This document shows, in pieces, positions 1 to 12,739 of a stretch of 64,000 nt of DNA (its first letter is position 1; the number at the start of each line of letters is the position of its first letter). A program made the position numbers and the translations under genes. The DNA is from Nymphaea colorata (Eukaryota; Streptophyta; Magnoliopsida; Nymphaeales; Nymphaeaceae). The notes beneath the pieces were generated by a model. That model saw only the letters and a list, made by a program, of their open reading frames with translations, was not told the DNA's origin and ran no database searches. The DNA is taken from contig NC_045143.1 in assembly GCF_008831285.2 (NCBI RefSeq), positions 12,265,214 to 12,329,213 of the forward strand. The letters run 5' to 3'.

Positions 1-389
1 TGAGTTTGTGAACTTTTTGGAGGAGTCTCGAGGAGATCACACTAGGATAGTCATGCCATCCTTTTTCGTGGTAGATTTTCTATTGCATTTCTCTTGTTGT
101 TACAATGTCTGTTCAAAACATTAATCACATGAATGAAAACAGTATTTCATTAGCACAACACTATGCAACGAATTCATTTCCATAGTCATGGATAAACTTT
201 CTACTTGTTCAGGTTGTGTGAGTGTTGCTGATTGTGAAATGGTATGTTTCTACTCACTATGTGAGTATTGTTGATTGTGAAAGGGTATGTCTCTACTCAA
301 CTATTTTTTATTCTTTGCACTTTGGTTTCCACTATTTTTTTTTTATATATATCCATCCATCTCATTATGACTTGTATTTGGTCTTCACC

Positions 390-830
390 AACTCCTTGGA
401 TACTATACATCATCAACAATAGGCAGAAGCATTTGTAGATGTACAATTTGCTGATCCACATTGACCCCGAGCAGCAAGCATACAATGCATGTGCATTGGT
501 ATGCATATTAATAGTTATAATGTTGAGCAGTCTATATTTTATTTTTAAATATACTGACTCCATTCACTTGTTCAACAATATGATTTCATGAAGAAAGACA
601 TAACCCAACCTATCTAGGATTACGTGGTGTTTTCAGTCAAATGTCCACAATAAAACAATTGTTATGAGTATAGTGTGTTTGTGATTAAGTTCATAGAATA
701 TTTACACAAAGGGCACAACCTAAGGTTTACATAGGAAGTTGTCATGAATCATCTGTAACAAGACTATTGCCATTTGTTGTTTAAATACCAAAACAAAAAG
801 AATGAGGTAAACATGCAGATTCCTCCAAGA
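390..830 (+). pseudogene. Ulp1 (C48) peptidase-like transposon fragment, copy A
   Basis: Broken reading frames here resemble the C-terminal half of Ulp1/C48 SUMO-protease-like domains, which plant Mutator-like and CACTA elements often carry. The supporting part is near 690-770, where a frame reads VIKFIEYLHKG followed by LRFT, the position of the usual 'FVMKFME...LRFTQ' tail. The stretch from about 395 to 800 is alignable by eye with 4664-5010 (copy B) in the same orientation. Both contain an 'acaatagg-aga' segment, a 'ttgacc-cga' segment and 'gtcaaatgtcc'. Frameshifts and stops interrupt it, and the catalytic Asp-Cys-Gly core is not visible. The sequence before 390 resembles 4320-4450 only weakly. 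The call is an inference from two short motifs plus the shared copy. Confidence 0.45.
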
Positions 831-1059
831 ACAATTCACCATTATTTTGACCATGTGTAATCTGTTGTATTATATTGAATGCAATGCATGTTCATTTCCA
901 CTCTAACTATAGCACAAATAGTTTCCCTCATACTCAATAGACAATATTGTATGCACTATCGGTCTCACCAACACTCACACTCATTGCCTTCTCGAGCACT
1001 ATCAAGATTATTATTGGACCATCTATGATACGAAATTAAATTTAAACAATTGTCTTGAA

Positions 1060-3640
1060 TAGCATTACATCTAATATTGCTGGTGTTATCACCCCAAATT
1101 TTTCAAAAAAGACTATTATTTTATTTAAATTTTAGACCCAAAACAAATTTAATTTCTAAACCCAAGTCTAGATCCAAATCAAGCATTTCAAACTCAAAAT
1201 ACAAAATTCAAGTTCAAAACCCAACCTTAGACGCGAGATTCAAATCCAAAATCCAATTATCAAATCCAAATTAGATCCAAAATCCAAGTTTAGATCCAAA
1301 TCAGAAATTCCAAAGCTCTTCTCTCTTAATTCGAATTTTGAATTTTGGCTCCAAAACTCTTTCCTCTTGAATTCGAATTTAAATTTTGGCTCCAAAGTCT
1401 CTATAAATACCCCCACAATCCTCTCTCTTGGGCATGGCCTAACCCTTGGGGGATTTCTAATGTCTCTTCATTTGAAGATTTGCCTCTCTTTCCATTTCTT
1501 CCTTCTTCTTCTTCTTCTTCTCCAACTTTGGGAGAAAGCTTCATCAAGTTACAACTCTTCAAGGGAGCACGAAGATCTCTTGGAAGCCTCTTCTTCATCA
1601 CCTTAGAGCTCTATTCATGGTGAGTCTAAGATCATTCGAAGCAAGGGTGATCATTTTTCCCTCAAATTGTTCTCCTTAGAGGTATGTAAACCAACATCTC
1701 ACTCCATTCTTTCTATTATTTCTCTCTTCTTTATCTCTCCATAGTCATAGGAGATAGCTTTTAAATCTCTATTTTAGAGTCAAGAAGCTATGTTCAAATG
1801 CACCGGAGCATGGGAAGATGAGATGATATTTCATTTTACGATTGAAGCATGATATCTGTCTCTTTCCTTTAATATTGCTTCGTTTCAAGATATTATCCAT
1901 GCATTGTTTGATTTTCCAATGCACGGTGCGAATGAGTGCTTGGGGTTGAGATTTCTTCATTCCTGTGTTGATTTTTGAGGTTGGGACTTGTCCAACCTAG
2001 GAAAGCCCTTCACGAATTTGTATATGTTAAAGTGCATCTTCATGTCATTTTCACTCTTAGTTTATTTCTTAATTACCCAATTGGGGACCCCAATGAATGC
2101 TTTCCTATGTTACTTTTCATTTCATGAATATTTGATTTTCTTGCATACCCAATGGTGGAAGAAATATATTTTATTGAAGTAAACAATATGATTTTATGTT
2201 CATATTTAGAAGCATGTTTTCCAAAAGATTTTCAAAACCAAATACCTTCTCTAATGCGGCCTTGGAGACTTAACTTAGGTTCTTTTATGAGCCCAAGTTT
2301 CCCTCCAGCCTATATCAACAATTGAAGTCGGTTATTTTCAAGTCATTCCTTGATTTTAATACTCATGAAGACATATGTGTATATACATGTTATATATGTA
2401 TACGTGCACATGAATATCTTGCTTTGTCATTCTCTCTTTATGATTTAACATGCTTTTACAAACTCTTGTATACGTATATATGAATATATAGACGTGTATT
2501 CCATTTTTAAATCTGTCTCTCTCTTTCTAAAATGATCTTCTCTTCTTTATTTGATTGAAACTTCATTTTCACAAGCTTTCCTATACGTATCCATATGTAT
2601 ATATATATATGTCTGTGTATGAATATGTATCTCTCTTTCTTCTAAATCTTTGATTTTCATGATCTCTTTCTCCCTTTGTTTCCCTATATCTCTCTCATAG
2701 TCAAGTCTTTCATCATTTTCATTCTTTTGAACATTTTTCTCTCAAGATCTTTTTATTTTCCGACTTCATCACAACCAAAACTCAAGCAATGACCCAATAA
2801 CCTCATATCATTTTCAAAAACTTTTCTCTTTCATCAAAAATATGTATTACAAAAATCTTAGATGTATGTGATGGTAGGAATGCTTTAGATGAATGTTGTG
2901 GTAGGAATGAATCATATAGGATCAATGCATTCATGCATTTACACTCACTTAATATTACTTATGATCACAAGCACTTTTCTAAAAGTATTTAAGCAAGATG
3001 AGCTAACTAGGTGGTAACCGAATTAGAACAAAATCTCAAACCTACTTAAAGTCTTAAGAGAACACTAAAGTGGCTTAAAAAAGAGATCTCCAAAGTTTTT
3101 CAAATATTTATAAGGAATTTCTCAAAATCAAAATGTTTTACACTCTCAAAAGATTATTCAAAACTTTCTCAAAATTTTGAAACACGAAAAATCTTCAACA
3201 TTTTCTCAAACACTACACCGCATATAGAGTGAAAAGATGTTTAAACTAAAATGAAATGCATCAATAATAAACATAACTCTTGGATTGATTACCCCGGTAA
3301 AGGCGTGGGGAACGGTCGATCCACGTACCGACGGGCGAGTCCCTTTCCCTCTCATTTTCAAAACAAAACTCATTTTTCTGGAGCACTCCAAAAACCAATG
3401 AATTTTTGGGATGCAAACAACTGGGCACCAATAATCATCCTCAATATCCAACAGATATATCCATAGACTGGACACTAATAATCATCCTCAATATCCAACA
3501 GATATATCCATAGATGTTTGAACCCATAAGAATTGGGACTTGGACTTTAGACTCATAGTTGTCCCACTCTATCGAACTCACTATTGAACCATTAACGTAT
3601 GATAGTGTCATGATTTCAAATATCTAGAGATTCACATTAT
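1060..3640 (+). repeat. LTR-like non-coding block, plus orientation
   Basis: There is no coding potential. The block starts with a long series of 'gatccaaa/aaatccaa' words (1130-1310). It then has a promoter-like segment with a TATA-type box (ctataaatac, about 1402) followed by a pyrimidine-rich leader (1480-1530), and then an AT-rich tail with tatacgtatata stretches (2380-2630). This order, U3-like repeats then TATA then TC-rich leader, matches the long LTRs of plant Ty3/gypsy elements. Similar word composition recurs, inverted, at 17-36 kb. It separates the two Ulp1-like fragments, so it may be an LTR inserted into an older transposon. Exact ends and target-site duplication were not found. 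Confidence 0.4.
3420..3513. repeat. 47-bp tandem duplication (2 copies)
   Basis: Two adjacent 47-bp units, 3420-3466 and 3467-3513, each run from 'actggg/actgga' to 'tatatccatag' and differ at only about two positions. The near-identity indicates a recent local duplication inside older repeat DNA. Confidence 0.9.
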
Positions 3641-4300
3641 TTTGTAAATCGTGCAACGATTGACACCTTGTAAGATAAAATTACATATGACATGTGGAAG
3701 TTTTGGGGACTGCAATGTTGTATGGAAGATGAAATGTTTGTTAGCATCACTGCTTGACGATTGTGAGTCCAATTATATTTTCCCATGCCTTTGTATATGG
3801 GGATGCATTGACTAACCTATGAGGTAACCATGATAAGCAATATTGCATTCATTGGTAGCAACCCTATCGTACATTAGATATTCTTGTTTGTTTCAAATAT
3901 TGTAGATTTACTCTGACATGGAGTATGATGCAACACTAATGCATCAGTTATTGAAAAGAAGTTGAAAGGGTTGCATCATGTGGGCAGGTGTAAATAGTAG
4001 ACACCTTAGAATTATGGTTTTTTGGTAGTCAAAAAGCAGAAAGAATAAGAGTGGAAGTAGGAAGCTCCGCAGCAATGGAGAACTAGGTCAAAGACTACTC
4101 AATCCAAGCCAACAAATAGAGGAAAGAAGGTGTAGAGCCATCCAAGCATGGTTAGGCAACCCCTTAAGGACAATTTTGTAGCCATTATTGAGGATAATTT
4201 TCTGTCTTGGAAAGGAATAAGTAATGTGATGAATGTTATGTTCTTACTCCTTAGTTTGTGAGTGTCATGCATGTGTGTTGCATTGTTATGCAGATTATTG
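3641..4300. other. No recognisable feature
   Basis: AT-rich sequence with no reading frame longer than background and no motif I recognise. By position it may be the upstream part of the element carrying Ulp1-like copy B. Confidence 0.5.
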
Positions 4301-5080
4301 ATGAGTATGCAAAATTGTTGGATTCATTTTGGCAAGACCATACTATGGTAACCTTGAGCTTATGTTTCATAGTAGATTTTCTCTGACACTTATTTCCTAT
4401 TACAATATTTTGTTTGCAATGAAAAAGTGTTGATCATTTGTTGGATTTGGCATATGGCTAGGCATAGTTACAATGGCTCGACATTTGCTACATTGGTCAA
4501 TAGACTAATGGAGGAAGTGAAAACTCTCATCGAAATAACAGAATGTGAAATGGCCTGTCAGGTTTTGCCCTCATTTGTATGAATTGATTTCACTTGTGCA
4601 ATATGATTGTAATTATGTGTTTCATTCTAGCTCATTCTTCCTTGTGTATAGGTCAACTCAAAACATTTGATGTTATATGTCGTCGACAATAGGAAGAAAC
4701 ATCTTCAGATATACAATTATGTAACTTTCCTTGACCTCGAACATCAAGTCTTCAACGTGATAGCATTGATATGCATGTTCAGGATTATGTTTTTGAGTAA
4801 AAGAGATTTTATGTGAACAACCCTGACCTCATTTGTTTCTTCTACAAGAGCATCCCATTGCAAACTGGGTAGCTACAATTTTTTCATGTCAAATGTCCCC
4901 AGCAATAAAACAACTATGATTGTGGTATCCTTGTGATGAAGTTCATGGAGGACATTTGTCATGGGTGGAAGCTAAGATTCACACAGAAAGAAGTTATGGA
5001 CCCTTTCTAGAGACAGTATCACCTTCTTCTACTTCTTTGGCCACTAAAGCTGCTATGGGAAAGGGATTGATAAACCTCCA
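4300..5080 (+). pseudogene. Ulp1 (C48) peptidase-like transposon fragment, copy B
   Basis: This is the better preserved of the two copies. Broken frames give LMLYVVDNRKKHLQIYNY at about 4668-4722, the place of the 'HWYLLVIDxKxxxIxxxDSL' histidine segment of Ulp1 domains. At about 4933-4998 they give LVMKFMEDICHG, WKLRFTQKEV, the usual 'DCGIFVMKFME ... LRFTQKEV' end. The Asp-Cys-Gly before VMKFME is lost and stops interrupt the frame, so no active enzyme is expected. C48 domains of this type occur in plant Mutator-like and CACTA transposons; which of the two is not decidable here. Confidence 0.55.
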
Positions 5081-5110
5081 ACTAATGGTTGAGGAGTAAC
5101 ATTTCATCAA

Positions 5111-5803
5111 GGTAGTGTTTGATGCCCGGAAATATATTTCTGGAAATATATTTTTTGGAAATATATTTCTTGAAAAAATGGAATGAGAAAAATCTTTCTT
5201 ATTTCCAATTTTGATGTGTGTATGATGACTGAGAAATAAATTTGCAGAAATTTATTTCTTAATTTGATGAAATAGAAATATATTTCCATGTTTAGGAAAA
5301 GAAGGGAGGAAGGGAAGGAGGGAGGAGGAAGAAGGAGGAGGAAGATGAGAAGGAGAGAGGAGCACCAAATTCCTCAACACCACACTCAGAGCACTACAGT
5401 TGAAGCATTCGTCACTGAAATCCTAGCCTCTGGTGGGTTCCCTCTTCTTCCTTGGCCTCCCATTCCAGATTCTACTTGTTCCTCCCTCCTTCCCTTCTTC
5501 CTCCTTCTTCCTCCTCCCTCCTTCCCTTCTTCTTTCGCCTCCCTGCTTCCTCCTCCCTCTTCTTCCTCTGCCTCCCTTCTTCCTCCTCTCTCCTTCCCTT
5601 TTTCCTCTGCCTCCCTTCTTCCTCCTCTCTCCTTCCCTTTTTCCTCCGCTTCCCTTCTTCCTCCTCTCTCATTCCCTTCTTCCTCCTCCCTCCTTCCCTT
5701 CTTCCTCCTCCTCCCTGCTTCCTCTTCCCTCCTTCCCTTCTTCTTCCTCCCTCCTTTCCTTGTTCCTCCCCATCCCTAAAATTCCAGCCTATCAAACGCT
5801 ACC
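5111..5803. mobile_element. Non-autonomous TIR element filled with pyrimidine repeat
   Basis: The left end reads ggtagtgtttgatgcc. The right end, read on the minus strand, is ggtagcgtttgataggc, so the ends form imperfect terminal inverted repeats of about 20 bp that both continue into 'ggaa'. Three bases (caa) flank both sides, a possible 3-bp target-site duplication. The left interior carries several 'ggaaatatattt' words (5127-5170, 5275-5285). The right interior is a long TCC/TTCC-rich tract. No transposase is encoded. Superfamily is uncertain (PIF/Harbinger or CACTA would fit a 3-bp duplication). Confidence 0.6.
5480..5772. repeat. Pyrimidine-rich minisatellite with 39-bp units
   Basis: The plus strand is almost purely C and T. 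Within it, 5570-5608, 5609-5647 and 5648-5686 are three successive 39-bp units starting 'gcctcccttcttcctcctc', the third slightly diverged. Looser versions continue on both sides. Because 39 is a multiple of three and stops are rare in such sequence, long Pro/Leu/Ser-rich frames are open in several phases on both strands. These are composition artefacts, not genes. Confidence 0.85.
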
Positions 5804-6580
5804 CAAGTTTCGATACATAGCCAATAGATATTTCTTAATATCACTTGTATAAAATAATTTTAAATAAAAATTATAGTCTTTATTATATTGAAAATCTTAT
5901 TGTACTACCTATCGCTCTTAATAGGTTGTATAGATAACTTAAAAATTCTAGAACTAATCTCTTGTTCATATTGCAAGTAATGTCGCATTCTTTATTGCAC
6001 GTTCCCATGTGCTCATTATCGGTTTATTATACAAGACGCTTTATTATATCACCCTCATTATTTTAATGTCATGTACAATGTCACACTCACCAAGGCCGGG
6101 GCTTGAGAGTTTAAATAAAAGTTCCCTCATTTATTATTGAACTCACTACTCCACACTATAACGATAGTTTGTGCAAGGGTGCGTGCTACAAACACCCTTC
6201 TTGTATGTGTATTCCAATGTGTAAATTGTGTGCATCTATAAGTAACCACAAGAAACTAAAAAATCATATACAATTAGATAGTTCTTCTAAGACATGACCA
6301 TACTTGGGCAACACTTTGCATGATATGGAAGGCTTGCATAGAGAATAGAGGTAAAAATCAAAATTTACAAAGAGATCAGTAAAATGGTCAATTGGATATA
6401 ACTAGTGTGTTATGTGGGACAACGTCAATGTTTCAACTCTATGATTTTCTACTTTTATGTAACTCGGCAGATGGTTGGTTGTTTCTGAGGAACACTTAGT
6501 TTTTTGTTCTTCTTTCTCTTTTCAGTATTCTATAATGCACTTTTTGTCCTTACCATCCTCTTCAAAGCTTTTGTTACATA
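5804..6580. other. No recognisable feature
   Basis: AT-rich sequence without coding signal. I see no RNA gene or repeat boundary. Confidence 0.5.
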
Positions 6581-6589
6581 TATTGTTCC

Positions 6590-8577
6590 ATCGTAGTTGA
6601 CCACATTGATGCATGACTTGTCGAATATGATATTTACAGTCAAATCATTCATGCTCTTCCTTGATTGGATCTGGTCTCTTCTGACTAAATCTTTTAGACT
6701 GGCATTTCGGAGCTACATCATGCTCTTGGCAAAGTGGCAACACTTTCTCTAGAGCTGTGTTTGCAAACAACCTCAGGTATCCATATGTTCGGTCATCTCA
6801 TGTTGTCAAGTACGCAACATGCATGAGTGATCTGCATAAAAGCTAGTAACAAGAGGTGATGCAGTACCTAGGATCCTCGTCATAAGGAATATTGGACATC
6901 CTCTTCAATGTCTCCACTTTCGTGTGTCATGTCCATCTTTGCATGACATATTTATCAAGTGCTTCTCTAATTTTCTCTCGATCAATTGTCTTCAGTGCAT
7001 GACAACATAAAGTGCCTTTGAATTTGTATGTCTTGTAAAAGCATTTCACAACACTGGTATCAACATCATAAGTAACATAAGTGACCTTCTTATTAAGGGG
7101 CTCTTGTCCATGTCATACTATGCAGTACATGCGTATATTTGATTCCTACATGTCTAATTTTATGCTGCAATTGTTGGTGTATAAGTAAATGCAGTTCTGG
7201 ATAATGTATTCATGTTTAAAGTTTGAGGTCATGAATTGTAGCTTTTCACATCTTCTTCAAGCTTACTCTGCCTAAGACCGTTGAGAAACAATTCATATTG
7301 TTCCATGAATTGGTATATTGACAACAAGAGTAGAGTTCCCTTTTAATGCAGTGTAAACACTCTCAACTCTTTGCATGTTTATCATACGTACACAAAAGTA
7401 TTGTCTTTTGAATGTTAATGCTTACTTTGCTTTGTCTTTATACAACCTTTAAAGTCAAACATTCTCTTCAATGTCATAGGTATGAAAAAATTGTTCGCAT
7501 GGAGATTCAAATGTCTCAGCATCTTTACATGTAAGTACACATTTTGAAAAGAACTCTTTTATGTAATTCTTTTAACTCAACACGTGTGTTATTCTCTTTG
7601 TTGCATTCTGGTAAACACGCCACAAACAAAGTCCATGATATACATCTTGCCATATGTGAGATACTACTATTGCTATTGTATTGTTGTCATCTGTAAGCAC
7701 AACCATAAGGTGTTTGCCATTCATCGCTTTGGTGAAAGCCTTAAATAACCACTCAAAGGTTTCCATTGTCTGATCGTACAAAAATGCATTGCCAAAAATA
7801 CAACTTTGAGAGTGGTGGTTCACCCCCTCAAATTAAGTAAAGGACAACTATTGGGTATTGACCTTCCAGATTGTCTCAAAAACAAGAACATCATGAAGGC
7901 ATTCATAATCTACCTCAACATTGAGTCTATCCAAATGATTCATGTGCAATATTGATCATTGTCTACTTGCACTGCACTGAAGAAACCTATGTGTTTGCTT
8001 GATTTTGTACCAAGTAATCTAATAGGGCTCTTAATTCCACATTCTTTATGGATTTTTTCCTTCTCTTTCTACAATCCACCATCTACTTTAACGAAATAAT
8101 TTTAAGTCTTCTTAGGTGGAGTGCTAGCACTTTCAGCTAGTTCGCCAATAATGGTAGAATGAGATGCTGACACCTTGTGATGCGACCTCAATATACGACT
8201 CTTGCGATGGGGTGCCAAATGATGATTGTGGCCATTCGTAAATGTGCGGATGTAGTTTTCCCATTGGGAATCATTTCCAACACCAAATTGGCAGTAGAGT
8301 CGCATCTTGTATCAATCGTACTTTTTTGTACACTTTTATTTGTTTTCTTGTAACCTTCTTTCAAACAAATAATTGACCTTCTCACAATGATGCCTTGTGT
8401 ATTTTTATCACTCATACACTTTCTAACACTAAATTTACATCCTAGAGCATAAGAATTGTAAAATATGTAATCATACTCATCATCGAACAACATTTCTATT
8501 GCAAGAACACCATTTGTGGCATATTCATCTATTCTGATACCTACATATGCACTATTATCGTTCATGAATTCATGCAA
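6590..8577 (-). pseudogene. FAR1/FHY3-type (MULE-derived) transposase-like gene, broken
   Basis: Domains appear in the usual FAR1-related order but in shifted frames. A FAR1 DNA-binding domain lies at 8520-8110, with FYNSYALGCKFSVRK, then IICLKEGYKK, then after a frameshift TFTNGHNHHLAPHRKS and LRSHHKVS. The MULE transposase domain follows: GFFSAVQVDNDQ (about 7990-7950), then GNAFLYDQTMETFEWLFKAF and VYHGLCLWRVYQNATK (7823-7590). Next comes a segment resembling the 'SxNSALKG ... FMEQYE' region (about 7370-7290), and finally FKGTLCCHALKTI (about 7025-6985), the SWIM zinc-finger position. Intact family members are about 600-850 residues and act as light-signalling transcription factors or as mobile transposases. 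The many stops and frameshifts make this a dead copy. I could not decide between a decayed host FRS gene and a decayed transposon; no terminal repeats were found. Confidence 0.8.
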
Positions 8578-8599
8578 AAATTGCTCGGCTATGTGTTTC

Positions 8600-11500
8600 C
8601 TTCTAGGTATTTAGTAGCAGGCAACAAACACTAGTTCTCTTCATCATATTTATGTTGTTCTACTACTAAATCATATTGTTTGTTTTTGTTTTCAGATGAT
8701 GATGAAAGGACAATAATCATATCATCTATAGTGTGTGACAATCAATGATTAAGATTTCATACACTAAAAAAATGTGATGCAGTATGTGACATAGGATTGA
8801 GCGATAGTATATGTGGAATAGAGTTGCAATGCAGTGTGCGACACTAAGGCAATAGTATGTGAGCGAGAAAGTACTATATGAAACCCACACGATAGTGTAT
8901 GCAATTGTGTGTAACATTAATATGTTTGTGATTATATGTGAATGATAATGTATGTGTGTGCAAATCATGAAGACCCTCATTGCTGACCACATACATGATA
9001 GCTTGTGGGATAGTGTCATACTAAGTGGTTGTATGTTTTCTTCTTGTGTGCCAATAGCATTGAGATTCATAGAGTGTGGAACTGCTCATATGATTTCTTC
9101 AAATTTCCACCCATCAAAAAAGAATTGGAGCCTACATAACACATTGGTATTGTGAAAACATCGAATGCTAGCCAAATATCATATAGACAATCACAATTTA
9201 GGAAGGATATATTCATTTCTTCTTTGATCTTCTCATTTCATTTCTCATCCACGATCTTTGTAGCTTTGCTTTCTTTCTTCCAACCTTCTCATTCTTTGTG
9301 CTTGACGACTAAGTTTTCTTCAGCCTATGTTTTTTGTAACAAGCCAGATGACAAGAAAGGAAATACATGTTATGTGCATCTGTGCAACAAAGAGCATTTA
9401 GGTTAAGGTGATAAATTGTACTTTTTGATTGAATCTATACACTAAAAGAGCATTTAGGCTATCATGATAAATTCTTCTTTTCTACTGAGAACAATACTTG
9501 AAAGTAATTTGTGGGTCCCACACATGAGGGTGCACACAACTTAATCTCAATTCAAAGCACTCGGTGGCAGATGGTTTTGATTTCGAAGCCAACCTAAGAG
9601 CACCATGTGTCAAGTTTTAATTAATTTTTTTCAAAAAAAATTAGAAATGTGTATTTTCAAGTTTATATTTTTACACAACCTTTCGTTTATCTTTTTTATG
9701 AAGGACTTTTTTAATATTTTGTGGGCAATTCACAAATATTTCACCTGAATCGGGGAATCAACCAATTCAATGAATCAAAGCCTTGACAATTTGGTCCACT
9801 AAAGAGATTTTAATATTATTAGTTTGAACTTTCTCATGTAGTTAAGTTTCCAAGCAGTTAATATCTTCATATTCATCTCATTATTCTTTTACCCCATTTT
9901 GTCATCTAAAGGAAAATGCCTATAAAAGTGTCGACCTAATCAATAGGCAAAATATAGAATAACACACAACAAGCAAATATTAATAGGAGCATAATTAGGT
10001 CTGAGTTTTCTAGACTAAACCTTTCCAACATAGCCATAAACCTGTTGAATATTCTAGACAATTAGTTCCAATTTTGTAGTTCACATCAAGTTACCTCTAC
10101 TAATCCCATAACCTATATAGTGAATTAACCATTCGGAAGTAGTTATAAATCTGCCAAAATATTGTATATAATTAATTCCTATTCTTTTGAGTGCAAATCA
10201 AGTTACTCGATTTTTCTCACATTTTTAGTGGCAAATTATTATCCTTAAGGGCAAGTTTGACTTCTCTCAATTTCGTTCTTTTAGGATAAAACATTCTAGA
10301 ATTTGATTTAAAGTTAAACATAGCATGAAATAATGGAGATAGAATTCTAGATTTCTTTCTCCTTATGTCTAGGAAATCAGTTGAAGAATTTCCAACACCA
10401 AGGAGTCACCCATTCACCTCAAGGGTGTGCTGCATGCTCTGCCCAAGCACAAATTTGGTGAGTTGGGGAATTGTTGTGTGGACTGCAGACTATCACTTTT
10501 TATAGTATTACCTATCAATAAAAGATAGATCAAATCTAAATACTTGTAGTTAAATAAATGCACTTCAATACATATTGCCATACATTTCTCATGCTTAATT
10601 AATGTCATTAACACATATTTATAATAGATAATTACATATTTATAACCCTTTTCCTACCAAAACATTTGCCCTCAAGTGGAGTAAATGATCCACCTATTTA
10701 ATCTTGGCGAAGAAACTAATTTGTGGAGGGTGAACCTGAATCAATGAAGACAATAGATTTTGAAGAAGATGTCATGTGATCATTAATCAAATCTTCCAAT
10801 CATCTTTGTCCTCATTAGGTAGAACGGCAAGAAACCATGAGGATGACAAATAAGATAGCAAGAAGTGATGTTGACTCAATAAAAACAAACTACAAGAGCG
10901 TCATGAGTACCTTTTCATTTGCTTTCTACTTTTGTTCAAAAATTATGTATGAGGTTAATAGCATCAATGATATTGCACATTCACAATGTTATTTTAATTG
11001 TAGTTCCCTCCTCCTCACCTGGAGATGTTATTTTAATTGATCAATTAAATCGGAAAATTTAAACAAATGAAGGACCAGTTGACAAATTAAGATGAGAATA
11101 AAAAAGGCCAATTTCTTTTTAAGCATGCCCAATTTCTTATTTTCCTAGACAGGTTTAATTTCAAAGTCTATAAGTTAGGGGCATGGAGGTCAGGTATGGT
11201 TCCCTATTTCTTTCTTTCATTCTTTCAACATTTAATTTTCACAATTTATATCTTTGATTTAATGTATTAAGCTATAGTTTCCCCTTTTGTTAATAATAGT
11301 ATATGCCTACATATGGTTAAGGATAACATGATTTATATCATGTCATGTGACACTTGTCTCGGCATGTGAAGTCATGCAACAGCTTAGCCTCTTCACAAAT
11401 ATAATCTCAAAAATATAGTTTTCCAAAAGATATTTCTTAAAGATGACTCATTTTCTAAACCATGTTTTCAAAAACTCTAGGTCATATGTGATTAGAATTC

Positions 11501-12715
11501 AACACTAGGTCTTTCCTGAGTCAATATTCTAAGACCAATCTCATAACAGCCTTAGAACCCTTAACCCATCTCCTACAAGTCTTATAGATAAACCCCTTGG
11601 TCAACCCATGTGAGCTCACTTTGGTATCCAATTAAGACTGGATATTAAAGACTACAACATGAAAATCAAATTAAACATATCCTGGGACCTTAAGTAGGTT
11701 CAAACATGAAGACTTGGATGCATATATTGGATCAAGACAATAAATTGAGTTTCAGATTGGGCTATCTTATATAAATAACAGACCTCATACCTAGTTCTAT
11801 ATGTGAATGATTTTAGGTCCCAATTTGATGTCCAAAAGCCAAACCCTGATAATATTGAGTCTTCTTTTTAAACTTAAAACATGATATTAGATATTCATCT
11901 TGAATAATGCATTTGGATACAGGTTCCATAACAAGTATTAGATTTAAAATTTGGATCTTACCAAATCCCGAATGTTAGTTTTTGGATCATGAATTTGGAT
12001 ACTAGTTCTAAAATAAGACCATAATTGCTGTTAAATTTGGATCTTGGATCTCAAATTTTGTATCTTGAACTTAAAACATTGAATTTTGGATCACTATTTC
12101 TGAACCATAGAATCAAATCTTAAACTTAAATTCAGACGTAAATTGTAATTTTGAAGATTCTTGATTAGATTATGAAATCGTAATTGGACCATTTATTAGG
12201 ATTTGAATCTAATCTTTGGATCATGATCATGAACTTCACATTTGGATTTAAATTATAATTCTATGTCCTTGTTCTATCTCCTAAACCTACAAAGACCGAA
12301 AGTTAATTACATATGATCAAGTTTGCACGTAACATATTATTCTAGGTTTGTTTTGCATGGACCTGTGATGATCCAGACTTAGACTATCACTCCCTTGAGT
12401 TCTCTATTTCATGAAAGCTGTAACTCTAATGGTCTAGGTACACTTTTCAAAACTACGCCTTTTCAAACATAAGGCACATTTGATTTTATTAGGATCAATA
12501 TGACAAACAAAACCTAGATTTTAAGTTACAAAGCATAGTCCGCAGTCCGTTTGCCCTTTATAAAGGCACCATGGTTGGTTTGACCTCATACTCATATGGT
12601 GGATCTCGTCTCTTGTGTTTTTTTTGCATGGATAAATAGAGGCAAGTACATGTAAGACTGGCCTATGTAAATACCATGAAGTTAAGTAACTTACCTCATT
12701 CTACTTCAAACACAC
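8600..12715. other. AT-rich intergenic and repeat-derived sequence, no gene seen
   Basis: No credible coding frame. From about 11820 to 12260 the plus strand is dense in 'ggatcttgga/tttggatcat' words. This is the composition of the LTR-like repeats seen again at 17-36 kb, so part is probably LTR debris. Short local duplications occur, for example 'aagagcatttagg' near 9392 and 9446. Confidence 0.45.
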
Positions 12716-12739
12716 ATTTCTATATACTCAGGAGAAGCC

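Noticed and set aside
5288-5852. Overlapping open frames of 107-163 residues on both strands, Pro/Leu/Ser-rich or Arg/Glu/Gly-rich
   Set aside because: They arise from the C/T-only minisatellite; several phases are open at once and no domain is present.
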